From Flavobacterium sp. (GTDB taxonomy: Bacteria; Bacteroidota; Bacteroidia; Flavobacteriales; Flavobacteriaceae), in contig JANXVF010000059.1 of NCBI GenBank assembly GCA_025351785.1, positions 1-64,000 on the forward strand: 64,000 bases of DNA. Reading direction: 5' to 3'. Of the stretch, positions 9,184 to 17,639 are shown piece by piece. Position 1 is the first letter of the stretch; every line of letters starts with the position of its first letter. The translations under genes were made by a program, and so were the position numbers. A model generated the notes under the pieces. It was not told where the DNA came from. It was given only the letters and a program-made list of their open reading frames with translations, and ran no database searches.

Positions 9184-10191
9184 ATGAATAAAAATGATAT
9201 TGATTTACTACAAGATTTACTTGCTAAACCTAAAAAAATTGCAATAATTCCACATCGAAGTCCAGATGGAGATGCCATGGGATCAACATTAGGATTGTAT
9301 CATTTTTTAATAAAATTAAATCATACTCCAGTAATTATAATCCCAAACGATTTTCCTGATTTTTTATCGTGGCTTCCCGCATCTGATAAGGTTTTAGTTT
9401 ATGAAAATGACAAAAATAATGTTGCCAAAATTTTACAAGAACAAGAATTAATTTTCACTTTAGATTTTAATGCATTGCATAGAACAGGCGAATTAGAAAA
9501 TATTTTGAATAAACTAAGCGTTCCTTTTGTAATGATAGATCATCATCAAGCTCCAGATGATTATGCAACTGTAACTTATTCTGATACAAGTTTTGGCTCG
9601 ACTTGCGAAATGGTTTATAATTTCATCGAATTTTTAGATAAGAAAAGCTTAATCGACAAAACCATTGCAACTTGTTTATACACTGGGATTTTAACCGATT
9701 CAGGTGGATTTAAATTTCCTAAAACAACCGGAAGAACGCATCGGATTGTTGCAGAATTTATTGATATTGGCGTGCAAAATACAGAAATTCCCAACTTACT
9801 TTTTGATAACAATTCTTTAAACAGATTACAATTGCTTGGACGAAGTTTACAAAACATGAAAGTTTTACCAACCTTTAAGACTGCCTACACCACACTTTCT
9901 CAGAAGGAATTAAATGAATTTTATTATGAAAAAGGTGATACCGAAGGAAATGTAAATTACGCTTTATCAATAAAAGGTATTATTTTTGCTGCAATATTTA
10001 TTGAGCACCGAGATGAAAATATTATTAAAATATCTTTTCGATCACAAGGCGATTTTGATGTAAATCAGTTTGCTCGTGAACATTTTAATGGAGGAGGTCA
10101 CATTAATGCGGCAGGAGGAAAATCAAATGATACGTTAGAAAATACAATCAAAAAATTTGAAGAATTAGTTACTAAATTGAAATTTAATTAA
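9184..10191 (+). CDS. DHH/DHHA1 phosphoesterase (NrnA-like)
   Basis: The 335-residue length fits bacterial NrnA-type enzymes that degrade nano-RNA, pAp or cyclic dinucleotide linkers. The N-terminal DHH domain shows IIPHRSPDGDAMGSTLGL (metal-binding DGD), DFNALHRTG and the eponymous DHH in FVMIDHHQAP. The DHHA1 domain ends with GGGHINAAGG, the substrate-binding glycine loop. It is followed after 1 nt by gldI, an arrangement that I recall as common in Flavobacteriia. Whether it acts on nano-RNA, pAp or linear dinucleotides cannot be told from sequence. A weak promoter box (TATTTTCG) lies just upstream of the ATG. Confidence 0.92.
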   Translation: MNKNDIDLLQDLLAKPKKIAIIPHRSPDGDAMGSTLGLYHFLIKLNHTPVIIIPNDFPDFLSWLPASDKVLVYENDKNNVAKILQEQELIFTLDFNALHRTGELENILNKLSVPFVMIDHHQAPDDYATVTYSDTSFGSTCEMVYNFIEFLDKKSLIDKTIATCLYTGILTDSGGFKFPKTTGRTHRIVAEFIDIGVQNTEIPNLLFDNNSLNRLQLLGRSLQNMKVLPTFKTAYTTLSQKELNEFYYEKGDTEGNVNYALSIKGIIFAAIFIEHRDENIIKISFRSQGDFDVNQFAREHFNGGGHINAAGGKSNDTLENTIKKFEELVTKLKFN

Positions 10192-10192
10192 A

Positions 10193-10759
10193 ATGAAATT
10201 ACTCAAAAATACAATATGGATTTTTATATTAATAATTATTTTGTCGAGTTGCAAGCAACAGCAACAAGCCAGAATGCCTATTTCACATTCATCAGGAATA
10301 TTTTTAAAACAATCTGCAGAGCGTAACAAAAAATTGATAAAAGGAGAAGAAAATCAAATTGATTCTATCATTAAAAACAATCCTAAACTTAACTACATTG
10401 CATCCAAAAAAGGATATTGGTATCATTATGAACTTAAAAATGATAAAGATACTTTATGTCCTAAAAAAGGTGATGTCGCATATTTTGATTATGAAATAAA
10501 AGATATAAAAGGTAATATCATTTATTCACAATTAGAATTAAAACCCCAAATTTATACTGTTGATAAACAAAATATTATGATGGGAATTAGAGATGGAATA
10601 AAATTGATGCACAAAAATGAAACAATTACCTTTTTATTTACATCACACATGGGATTTGGATATCATGGCGATAATAACCGAATTGGCACAAACGAGCCAC
10701 TCATTTGCACCATAACTTTAAACGATTTTAAACCTGAAAATAAAATAACTCCTCAATAA
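10193..10759 (+). CDS. gldI: Gliding-associated FKBP-type prolyl isomerase lipoprotein GldI
   Basis: The 188-residue product has a lipoprotein signal peptide with the lipobox LSSC (Cys 20) and a short Gln-rich linker. One FKBP-like domain follows, covering about residues 85-180, with KKGDVAYFDYEIKDIKGN and MGFGYHGDNNRIGTNEPL. In Flavobacterium johnsoniae GldI is needed for gliding and for folding of type IX secretion and gliding components. The start is 1 nt after the DHH stop and the next foldase begins 8 nt on, so this is one operon of periplasmic folding factors. The cell need not glide, because gldI also occurs in non-gliding Flavobacteriia. Confidence 0.88.
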   Translation: MKLLKNTIWIFILIIILSSCKQQQQARMPISHSSGIFLKQSAERNKKLIKGEENQIDSIIKNNPKLNYIASKKGYWYHYELKNDKDTLCPKKGDVAYFDYEIKDIKGNIIYSQLELKPQIYTVDKQNIMMGIRDGIKLMHKNETITFLFTSHMGFGYHGDNNRIGTNEPLICTITLNDFKPENKITPQ

Positions 10760-10767
10760 GTATCATT

Positions 10768-11862
10768 ATGAAAAGATTAGTAACTTTATTATATATCCTA
10801 TTTATAGCTTTTTTTATTTCGTGCAAAGACAAGCATAGCAAACTTCCTGACGGATTGTATGCAGAAATAGAAACCTCTAAAGGTGCAATTTTAGTATCGT
10901 TAGAATATAAAAAAACACCAATTACCGTGGCAAATTTTGTCACTTTAGCCGAGGGAACAAACACTTTTGTATCTCAAGACTATAAAACAAAAAAATTGTA
11001 TGACGGCTTAAAATTCCATCGAGTTATTCCAAATTTTATGATTCAAGGTGGCGATCCTTTGGGAAACGGTTCTGGCGATGCTGGATATAAATTTAAAGAT
11101 GAAATTACAGATCTCAAGTTCAATAAAGGAGGTATTTTAGCAATGGCAAATTCTGGACCTGGAACAAACGGAAGCCAATTTTTTATTACGCATCTTGAAA
11201 CACCTTGGCTAAACGGGAAGCATACTATTTTTGGACATGTAGTCGAAAAAGGAATGGAAGTTGTAAATGCAGTAGCTCAAGATGATGCCATAAATTCTAT
11301 AAAAATTATTCGAAAAGGCGAAGACGCAAAAAAGTTTGATGCTTTAAAAGTTTTTTCGGATTATTTTTCTAAAGATGCCGAAAATCAAAAAAAACAGAAT
11401 GCTTTAGAGAGTTCAATAAAACTAAAAGCTACTACAGATAAACTTGCTTTTATTGCAAATCAAAAGGTACATGCCACAAAAACGGCAACTGGATTAGCTT
11501 ATACTATATTTGAAAAAGGAACTGGCAAAAAACCTGTTGTAGGAACAACAGTTTATATTCAATATTCGGGATATTTAGAAGATGGAACACTTTTTGATTC
11601 AAACAATACTGCGGTTGCAAAAGCTTTTGGAAAATATGACTCACAACGAGATGCACAAGGAGGTTATGCAAATATTCCGTTTCAAGTAGGTGCAAAGGAG
11701 GGAATGATTCCTGGTTTTATTCAGGGATTAGAAAAATTAAATTTGGGAGATAAAGCTATATTATTCATTCCATCAAATTTAGCTTATGGAGAAAATGGCG
11801 CCGGAAACGTGATTCCGCCTAACGCGAATATAATTTTTGAAGTACAAATGTTTGAAAAATAA
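10768..11862 (+). CDS. Cyclophilin-FKBP fusion prolyl isomerase, lipoprotein
   Basis: This 364-residue protein starts with a lipoprotein signal (FISC, Cys 19). It then has a cyclophilin domain at about residues 30-190, with KFHRVIPNFMIQGGDPLGN and MANSGPGTNGSQFFIT. An FKBP domain at about 235-364 shows YIQYSGYLEDGTLFDS, EGMIPGFIQGLEKLNLGDK and AYGENGAGNVIPPNANIIF. Both active sites look intact, so it should be a double foldase anchored in the periplasm or outer membrane. It sits 8 nt after gldI, and a second, soluble version follows. Confidence 0.93.
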   Translation: MKRLVTLLYILFIAFFISCKDKHSKLPDGLYAEIETSKGAILVSLEYKKTPITVANFVTLAEGTNTFVSQDYKTKKLYDGLKFHRVIPNFMIQGGDPLGNGSGDAGYKFKDEITDLKFNKGGILAMANSGPGTNGSQFFITHLETPWLNGKHTIFGHVVEKGMEVVNAVAQDDAINSIKIIRKGEDAKKFDALKVFSDYFSKDAENQKKQNALESSIKLKATTDKLAFIANQKVHATKTATGLAYTIFEKGTGKKPVVGTTVYIQYSGYLEDGTLFDSNNTAVAKAFGKYDSQRDAQGGYANIPFQVGAKEGMIPGFIQGLEKLNLGDKAILFIPSNLAYGENGAGNVIPPNANIIFEVQMFEK

Positions 11863-11906
11863 TTGATTATCTCATATTAAAATAACAACTAATAAAATTA
11901 ATAACA

Positions 11907-13148
11907 ATGAAAATAATATTTAAAGTAGCTTTAATCTTTTTTCTTGGAATGACAATTTCAAACGCTCAATCTAAGAAAAAAATGATAACAGGAGGAATAA
12001 AAGCGCCAATGAAAACTCAGGTTTCAACACCAGCTCAAAGTGCAACCGATGGTATTTTTGCAGAAATAAACTCGACTAAAGGAGTTATGTTACTGAAATT
12101 AGAATACCAAAAAGCACCTGTAACCGTAGCAAATTTTATTGCATTAGCTGAAGGAACAAATACCGCAGTGGGAGAAAAATTTAAAGGAAAACACTTTTAT
12201 GATGGTTTAAAATTTCATAGAGTAATTAAAGATTTTATGATTCAAGGTGGAGACCCAGAAGGAAATGGGTCTAGTGGTCCAGGTTATGCTTTTAAAGACG
12301 AATTTGATTCATCATTAATTTTTGATAAAGGTGGTGTTTTAGCCATGGCAAATTCGGGTCCTAAAACTAATGGGTCACAGTTTTTTATCACTCACAAAGA
12401 AACACCCTGGTTAAATAATAAACATTCAATCTTTGGAAGTATTGTTTCTGGTATGGATGTAGTTAATAAAATAGAACAAAATGATGTTATAACAAAAATT
12501 GTTATCATCCGTAAAGGAGCTGATGCTAAAAAGTTTGATGCTGCTAAAGTTTTTTCAGATTATTTTGCAAATAAAGGAAATGATGATGCAAAACAAGCGG
12601 CAGTAGATGCTGAAAATAAAAGAAAATTAGTAGAAGCAGAAGCAGAAAAAAAGAAAGAATATACAGCAAAATATGGTTCTATTATGACTGCAAAAATGAA
12701 TTCATTAAGCAAAATAAAAGCAACTTCAACTAAAACAGAATCTGGGTTACAATACGCAATTACTCAAAAAGGAACTGGAAAGAAACCAGCTGACGGAACA
12801 AATATCTTAATTCATTATGCAGGATTTTTAGAAGATGGAAGTTTATTTGATAGTAGTTATGAAGAAATTAACAAACTGTATGGTAAGTATGACGAGAACA
12901 GAGCTAAAGCGAATGGGTATCAACCTTTTCCATTTGTTGCAGGAAAAAAAGATGGTTTAATTCCTGGATTTATTGAAGGTTTAAGTCAAATGTCAATAGG
13001 AGACAAAGCAACAGTTTTTATACCTTCAAAACTTGGATATGGCGAGCGTGGTGCTGGAACAGTAATCCCACCAAACTCGAATATTATTTTTGAAATAGAA
13101 ATGTTAGAAGCTCCTGCAAAAATTGAAACTACAGCAACACCTAAGTAA
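11907..13148 (+). CDS. Cyclophilin-FKBP fusion prolyl isomerase, soluble periplasmic
   Basis: This 413-residue paralogue of the previous gene has the same domain order. The cyclophilin domain (about 48-215) carries KFHRVIKDFMIQGGDPEGN and MANSGPKTNGSQFFITHKE. A charged helical linker (about 222-262, rich in Lys, Glu and Ala) joins it to a C-terminal FKBP domain with HYAGFLEDGSLFDSS, GLIPGFIEGLSQMSIGDK and GYGERGAGTVIPPNSNIIF. Unlike its neighbour it has a cleavable signal peptide (MTISNAQ) without a lipobox cysteine, so it should be free in the periplasm or exported. The 44-nt gap and the terminator after it suggest it is the last gene of the DHH-gldI operon. Confidence 0.93.
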   Translation: MKIIFKVALIFFLGMTISNAQSKKKMITGGIKAPMKTQVSTPAQSATDGIFAEINSTKGVMLLKLEYQKAPVTVANFIALAEGTNTAVGEKFKGKHFYDGLKFHRVIKDFMIQGGDPEGNGSSGPGYAFKDEFDSSLIFDKGGVLAMANSGPKTNGSQFFITHKETPWLNNKHSIFGSIVSGMDVVNKIEQNDVITKIVIIRKGADAKKFDAAKVFSDYFANKGNDDAKQAAVDAENKRKLVEAEAEKKKEYTAKYGSIMTAKMNSLSKIKATSTKTESGLQYAITQKGTGKKPADGTNILIHYAGFLEDGSLFDSSYEEINKLYGKYDENRAKANGYQPFPFVAGKKDGLIPGFIEGLSQMSIGDKATVFIPSKLGYGERGAGTVIPPNSNIIFEIEMLEAPAKIETTATPK

Positions 13149-13164
13149 TAGTTTTAAAAAATTA

Positions 13165-13194
13165 AAAGCTCGAAAATTTATTTTTTCGAGCTTT
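13165..13194 (+). terminator. Terminator after the gldI-foldase operon
   Basis: A perfect 12-bp stem (13165-13176 with 13183-13194) with a 6-nt loop lies 17 nt after the stop. The core is AAGCTCG/CGAGCTT and T-rich sequence follows. Confidence 0.8.
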
Positions 13195-13314
13195 GTTTGT
13201 TTTTATAATTTTGAAATAAAACTTATTTTTAAAAAGCATTAAATAAATAACTACTTATAGAATATTAATAGTAAAGACCTAGTACTTTATATAAATAAAA
13301 TAGGATTATTAAAT

Positions 13315-13752
13315 TTAGCCTTTAAATTTCCAATCAAATTCGTCTTTGTCGTTTATTATTGCTCCAATTTCAACTCTAATAATAGTTCCAAATTCTACTT
13401 GCAACGTGAGCCAGTTACTTTCGTTAAAATAATTTTCAGTCGAATCAAAACTTTCTTGTTCCCACGTTTTAATTCCATCAAAAATTAATTTATTTTTTAC
13501 ATCCAAACCATCTTGACCAATAACATTTAGATCAAACAAAACTAAGTCTGGATTTGAAGATATCAAATATCCAAAACGAAATTGCTCATCCTCATAAAAG
13601 GTTAATCGCAATTTTAAATCGTTATATAAGAAAATAATATTTTTATCATCATCATTAAACTTCTTATCAGGATTTCCTAAAATCAAAATTACATCGCTTT
13701 GTTTCATTCCAAACTGCAATTTGTCAGTTCCTGTTTTTGGTATTACCAACAT
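13315..13752 (-). CDS. Uncharacterised 145-residue cytoplasmic protein
   Basis: No family is recognised with certainty. The N-terminus has the pattern F-G-M-x-x-S-D-V-I-L-I-L-G-x-P-D-K-K, seen in many small Bacteroidetes proteins and reminiscent of the SmpA/OmlA turn that begins a compact alpha/beta fold. The rest is acidic with alternating beta-like segments (IIFLYNDLKLRLTFYE, RFGYLISS) and ends DEFDWKFKG. It has no signal peptide or membrane helix. Proteins of this look are often immunity-like or hypothetical. It starts 14 nt after the PurM-family stop, so the two are probably co-transcribed. Confidence 0.75.
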   Translation of the reverse strand: MLVIPKTGTDKLQFGMKQSDVILILGNPDKKFNDDDKNIIFLYNDLKLRLTFYEDEQFRFGYLISSNPDLVLFDLNVIGQDGLDVKNKLIFDGIKTWEQESFDSTENYFNESNWLTLQVEFGTIIRVEIGAIINDKDEFDWKFKG

Positions 13753-13766
13753 CTTTTTTCTTTAAT

Positions 13767-14945
13767 TTAATATTCAAATGTTCCATACTCTGATAGTATA
13801 GTTAGTTTTTTTCCATCAAAAGGTTCAACTTTGCCTACAATTTGTGCATCAATATTAAACGACTTTGAAATTTCGATAATATCCTGAGCAATTTCCTTTG
13901 GAACGTACAATTCCATACGATGACCACAATTAAAAACTTGATACATCTCTTTCCAATCGGTTTTCGATTGTTCCTGAATCAATTTAAATAGTGGAGGCAC
14001 CGAAAATAGGTTGTCTTTTATTACATGAAGATTATCTATAAAATGTAAGATTTTAGTTTGTGCTCCACCGCTACAATGCACCATTCCGTGAATATCTTTT
14101 GGGGTATATTTTTCTAAAATTTGTTTAATGATAGGAGCATAAGTTCGAGTAGGCGAAAGCACTAATTTTCCTGCATTAATTGGAACATCATCTACAGGAT
14201 CGGTAAGATTTGCTGATCCCGAATATACTAAATTTGTCGGTACCGAAGCATCAAAACTTTCGGGATATTTAATAGCCAAAGCATTAGAAAACACGTCATG
14301 CCTGGCCGAAGTTAATCCGTTACTTCCCATGCCACCGTTGTATTCTTTTTCATAGTTAGATTTTCCAAAAGAAGCCAATCCAACAATAACATCACCAGCT
14401 TTTATATTAGCATTATCTATAACTTTAGAACGTTTCATTCTAGCAATAACAGTCGAATCTACAATAATTGTGCGAACTAAATCGCCAACATCTGCAGTTT
14501 CTCCTCCAGTAGAATGTATTGTTACCCCAAAAGTTTTTAACTCTTCAATTAAAGCTTCGGTGCCATTAATTATTTCTGAAATTACTTCGCCAGGAATCAA
14601 ATTTTTGTTTCTACCAATAGTAGATGAAAGCAAAATATTGTCAGTGGCTCCCACACAAAGCAAGTCGTCAATATTCATAATTAATGCATCTTGTGCAATA
14701 CCTTTCCAAACAGATATATCTCCTGTTTCTTTCCAATACAAATAAGCTAAAGACGATTTCGTTCCGGCGCCATCAGCATGCATTATCAAACAATAATCGG
14801 AATCTTGAGTCAAATAATCGGGGACAATTTTACAAAAAGACTTTGGAAACAATCCTTTGTCAATATTTTTTATAGCGTTATGAACATCCTCTTTTGAAGC
14901 GGAAACACCGCGAAGTGTGTATCGTTGACTGGTACCAGAATTCAT
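13767..14945 (-). CDS. PurM-family enzyme (AIR synthase related)
   Basis: The product has 392 residues from ATG 14945 (MNSGTSQRYTLRGVSASK). Motifs fit the ATP-binding PurM fold: HADGAGTKSSLAYLYWK, AQDALIMNIDDLLCVGA, STGGETADVGD and, further on, GGMGSNGLTSARHD. A C-terminal PurM-like domain contains GMVHCSGGAQTKILHF. It is the long Bacteroidetes version of phosphoribosylformylglycinamidine cyclo-ligase, expected to make aminoimidazole ribotide in purine synthesis. Whether this cell has another PurM cannot be seen here. An ATG at 14981 would extend the protein by 12 residues, but a TATCTTTG promoter box at 14976-14969 lies inside that extension, so the shorter start is preferred. Confidence 0.85.
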   Translation of the reverse strand: MNSGTSQRYTLRGVSASKEDVHNAIKNIDKGLFPKSFCKIVPDYLTQDSDYCLIMHADGAGTKSSLAYLYWKETGDISVWKGIAQDALIMNIDDLLCVGATDNILLSSTIGRNKNLIPGEVISEIINGTEALIEELKTFGVTIHSTGGETADVGDLVRTIIVDSTVIARMKRSKVIDNANIKAGDVIVGLASFGKSNYEKEYNGGMGSNGLTSARHDVFSNALAIKYPESFDASVPTNLVYSGSANLTDPVDDVPINAGKLVLSPTRTYAPIIKQILEKYTPKDIHGMVHCSGGAQTKILHFIDNLHVIKDNLFSVPPLFKLIQEQSKTDWKEMYQVFNCGHRMELYVPKEIAQDIIEISKSFNIDAQIVGKVEPFDGKKLTILSEYGTFEY

Positions 14946-14968
14946 TTTATCAGTATTGTTGTGTTTCA

Positions 14969-14976
14969 CAAAGATA
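14969..14976 (-). promoter_or_regulatory. -7 promoter element of the PurM-family gene
   Basis: TATCTTTG on the minus strand matches TAnnTTTG and lies 23 nt before the chosen ATG. No TTG is found at 17-23 nt upstream, so only the -7 half is supported. Its position decides the start codon of the PurM-family gene. Confidence 0.5.
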
Positions 14977-15137
14977 GTCAAACTATTTGTATAGCTCTGT
15001 TCTGAAATTTATTTTTGGAGCAAAAGCATATTGTATCTTCTATAAATCAAACACTACTTTTTTATAAATACCAGCAAAAAAAGATTTCAATTTCTATATA
15101 ATCGAAGCATGCGAGTATAAAAATTAAAAAATAAATT

Positions 15138-15539
15138 TCAATTCAACTGTTCTTGAAATATTTTTATCAGATAGTTAGGCGAAATGGTTTTTGTTGGCGA
15201 ATCCTCGATTGCCTTTAAAACTCTTTTTATGGCAAAAGGACTTAAGTTCATTTTTAATCCAATTTCATGAATTTTTATTATTTCAGATTCATGCAAAATA
15301 CTATCACTGTGCATCAACAAAGCCAGTCTGTAAAATTGTAGAATTCTGTCAAAGTCGTTTTTTATAATTTTACAATCCATTTCTTGATGAAATAGTTCAT
15401 TAAATTCTTTTTTATCGATTCCAAGTTCAGTTGCAATCATAAGTAAAAATAAATATTCTTTTTTGTGAAGTTTACCATCAACAATTGCAAAAGCAATCAT
15501 ATTTAAAAGTAAACTCATTTTTTGTATTTTTGTTTCCAT
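15138..15539 (-). CDS. TerB-like protein
   Basis: This all-helical 133-residue protein begins METKIQKMSLLLNMIAFAIVDGKLHKKEYLFLLMIATELG. The pattern of a hydrophobic helix, D-G-x-[LI]-x-x-x-E and a second helix is that of the TerB-like acidic helical bundle (tellurite resistance TerB superfamily). The second half repeats the theme with DSILHESEIIKIHEIGLKMNLS. TerB-like domains bind metals and are found in many uncharacterised stress proteins. No ter operon is nearby, so tellurite resistance should not be assumed. It is divergent from the esterase gene at 15595. Confidence 0.75.
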   Translation of the reverse strand: METKIQKMSLLLNMIAFAIVDGKLHKKEYLFLLMIATELGIDKKEFNELFHQEMDCKIIKNDFDRILQFYRLALLMHSDSILHESEIIKIHEIGLKMNLSPFAIKRVLKAIEDSPTKTISPNYLIKIFQEQLN

Positions 15540-15594
15540 ATAATTTATTTTTAGCTAAAATACTATTTTTTTTAACATCTTAAAAAGCTACCAT

Positions 15595-16395
15595 TTGAAA
15601 GCATATTTCTTTATCTTTATTTTCATACTTTCTAGCAATTTATTTGCCCAGCAAAGTACAGCAGGCAAACAGGTTTCTACTTTCACTTTAGATAGTCCAC
15701 AACTAAAAACAACAAAGAAAATTTGGGTATATCTGCCTAAAAATTATGAATCATCGCGCAAAAAATATCCAGTTATTTATATGCACGACGCCCAAAATTT
15801 ATTTGATGCCAAAACTTCATATGTAGGTGAGTGGAATGTTGATGAAACCTTAGATAGTATTAATGCACAAGTTATTGTAATAGGCATTGAGCATGGAAAT
15901 GAAAAACGAATGGAAGAATTAACACCATTTAAAAACGAGAAATATGGAGGCGGAAATGCCGATAATTATTTAGAGTTTATTGTAAAAACTCTTAAACCGA
16001 ACATAGATAAAAATTACAGAACAAAATCTAATTTAAAAAATACCTGTATCATGGGAAGCTCCCTTGGTGGTTTGGTTTCTTTTTATGCCGCTATAAAATA
16101 TCCAGACGTTTTCGGTAAAGTGGGTTGTTTTTCTCCGTCATTTTGGTTTAACAGAAAGGAAATTTTTAGTTTAATAGAAAATGCAAAAAGTTTTAAAACC
16201 AAAGTTTACTTTTTATGTGGCGATAACGAAGGAGATGATGATATGGTAAAAGATATGAATGCTATGGAATATCAAGTAAATACCAAACGATGCAGTTGTA
16301 AAATGTTGAATAAAAAAATCATAGTAAAAGGGGGGAAACACAACGAAAAATTGTGGCGTGAAGGTTTTAAAAATGCTTATCTTTGGCTTTTTTAA
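15595..16395 (+). CDS. Secreted alpha/beta-hydrolase, putative esterase family
   Basis: The 266-residue product begins at TTG 15595; no ATG is available before a deep internal one, and the TTG start gives a proper signal peptide (FIFILSSNLFAQ). The body fits the putative esterase family (esterase D / IroE / enterochelin esterase-like): KKIWVYLPKNYESSRKKYPV, a DAQNLFD loop, the nucleophile elbow GSSLGGL near residue 154, an Asp in CGDNEGDDD and the His in VKGGKHNEKLW near residue 250. The substrate is unknown; siderophore ester or acyl-sugar ester hydrolysis are options. It is probably periplasmic. Confidence 0.83.
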   Translation: MKAYFFIFIFILSSNLFAQQSTAGKQVSTFTLDSPQLKTTKKIWVYLPKNYESSRKKYPVIYMHDAQNLFDAKTSYVGEWNVDETLDSINAQVIVIGIEHGNEKRMEELTPFKNEKYGGGNADNYLEFIVKTLKPNIDKNYRTKSNLKNTCIMGSSLGGLVSFYAAIKYPDVFGKVGCFSPSFWFNRKEIFSLIENAKSFKTKVYFLCGDNEGDDDMVKDMNAMEYQVNTKRCSCKMLNKKIIVKGGKHNEKLWREGFKNAYLWLF

Positions 16396-16422
16396 AATTA
16401 TACTTAAATACAGTATAATAAA

Positions 16423-16430
16423 TAAGTTTG
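16423..16430 (+). promoter_or_regulatory. -7 element directly before the DUF1456 gene
   Basis: TAAGTTTG is a full TAnnTTTG match and ends only 4 nt before the ATG at 16435. If used, the mRNA would have practically no leader. Confidence 0.45.
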
Positions 16431-16434
16431 CAAT

Positions 16435-16896
16435 ATGAATAATAACGATATTTTCAAAAAGTTAAGAGTTGCTCTGCAGTTAAGGGATGATCAAATTATT
16501 GAGATTTTAGAATTAGTAGATTTCAGAATTTCTAAAGGTGAAATAGGCAATATTTTTAGAGCCGAAGATCATTCGGATTTTATGTTGTGTGGCGACCAAA
16601 TTTTAAGAAATTTTCTTAACGGATTAATAATCTATTTGCGCGGTACTAAAGAAAATCCGAAGAATGCACAAGAAGTTTTAAAGAAAAATAAACTTTCGTT
16701 ACAACCTAAAAAGGAATTTGTAAAGAAAGTACATTCAAATGAATTTAATGAAAATCGGGGCAATCAAACTCCTAAAGATTTATCTAATAAAAAAATAAAT
16801 TCTAATTTTAAATCAAAGCCAAAACCACGTCCTGAGAAAAAAATTGAAGTTGTAGAAAAGGTAAGATATAATAATGGAAAACCAAAAAAATCTTAA
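16435..16896 (+). CDS. DUF1456 family protein (YehS-like)
   Basis: This 153-residue protein carries two DUF1456 repeats: NNDIFKKLRVALQLRDDQIIEI (1-60) and SDFMLCGDQILRNFLNGLIIYLRG (about 45-75). A basic, low-complexity tail of roughly 60 residues rich in Lys, Asn and Pro follows. DUF1456 proteins such as E. coli YehS are conserved, cytoplasmic and of unknown function. The basic tail would suit nucleic-acid contact, but that is inference. The gene's stop codon forms part of the terminator stem behind it. Confidence 0.88.
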   Translation: MNNNDIFKKLRVALQLRDDQIIEILELVDFRISKGEIGNIFRAEDHSDFMLCGDQILRNFLNGLIIYLRGTKENPKNAQEVLKKNKLSLQPKKEFVKKVHSNEFNENRGNQTPKDLSNKKINSNFKSKPKPRPEKKIEVVEKVRYNNGKPKKS

Positions 16897-16916
16897 AAAT
16901 TAACCTTAAGATTTTT
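16886..16916. terminator. Bidirectional terminator between convergent genes
   Basis: An 11-bp perfect stem (16886-16896 with 16906-16916, core ATCTTAA/TTAAGAT) with a 9-nt loop ends in T runs on both strands. It serves the DUF1456 gene on plus and the secreted protein at 16918 on minus, and includes the DUF1456 stop codon. Confidence 0.65.
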
Positions 16917-16917
16917 A

Positions 16918-17517
16918 TTATTTCTTTTTTATTTCATTATACTTTAAAGTTTTAGGATCAAAAACTAGTTTCACTTCTTTAGTTTTACTTCTCTGAATTA
17001 ATGATCCATCTGGATTTAAAGTGAGTTCATAACCTTCTTTATGTAATCTTTCCTGTGTCTCACTTGCATTTTTAAGTCTATCTAAAAACACTTTTTCAGT
17101 TATTTTACTTGTCAATTGTGTGTTTACAAATAGTAGCGTTTTAGTTGCAATATCATATATCTGGCTAAAAATTGTTACAGATTCCTCATTTTTATTTTCT
17201 GTTTTGGTTACGATTTTTTCAGTCCAAGAGACTAAATAAAGTTTTGTTCCACTTGCAGTAAATGCAATTAATTTAGTTTCAGTAGGTATAAATTTTGAAT
17301 CAATATTTTTAATAACAATTGCATCATTCGATTTTCCAGAACCATTTATAGTTATCTGAAAATTTGTGTTTTTAATCTCTAGTTCAAGATTGTCCACTTT
17401 TGCTAAAGCTGTCGAAGATTTACTTATTTTTTCAGTTGATTTAGCAATTTTTTTCTTTTGTGCATAATTTGTGACACACAAAATCAATGTTAAAAATAAG
17501 ATTAGATTTTTTTTCAT
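16918..17517 (-). CDS. Uncharacterised secreted protein, 199 residues
   Basis: A clear signal peptide is present (MKKNLILFLTLILCVTNYAQ), and the mature part starts with a Lys/Ser-rich stretch. The remaining 150 residues are predicted beta-rich (LELEIKNTNFQITINGSGKS, TKLYLVSWTEKIVTKTE, KTLLFVNTQLTSKITEKVF) and end with KEVKLVFDPKTLKYNEIKKK. I recognise no domain. It is monocistronic, lying between the terminator of the rhodopsin gene and the DUF1456 gene. A periplasmic or envelope location is expected. Confidence 0.75.
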   Translation of the reverse strand: MKKNLILFLTLILCVTNYAQKKKIAKSTEKISKSSTALAKVDNLELEIKNTNFQITINGSGKSNDAIVIKNIDSKFIPTETKLIAFTASGTKLYLVSWTEKIVTKTENKNEESVTIFSQIYDIATKTLLFVNTQLTSKITEKVFLDRLKNASETQERLHKEGYELTLNPDGSLIQRSKTKEVKLVFDPKTLKYNEIKKK

Positions 17518-17587
17518 TTTAAATTTATTTATAGGTTTAATATTTAGATACTAAAGTAGTAATAAAAATCACAGTATAATGTTAAAA

Positions 17588-17618
17588 AAAAACCGTTTGC
17601 TTTTGGCAAACGGTTTTT
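17588..17618 (-). terminator. Terminator of the proteorhodopsin gene
   Basis: A perfect 13-bp stem (17588-17600 with 17606-17618, core ACCGTTTGC/GCAAACGGT) with a 5-nt loop lies 22 nt after the rhodopsin stop. It has U-rich flanks on the minus-strand transcript. Confidence 0.85.
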
Positions 17619-17639
17619 AACCAATAAACTTAAAATAAA

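Noticed and set aside
15138-15539. Tellurite resistance from the TerB-like protein
   Set aside because: No terA, terC, terD or terZ is nearby. TerB-like folds occur in many unrelated contexts.
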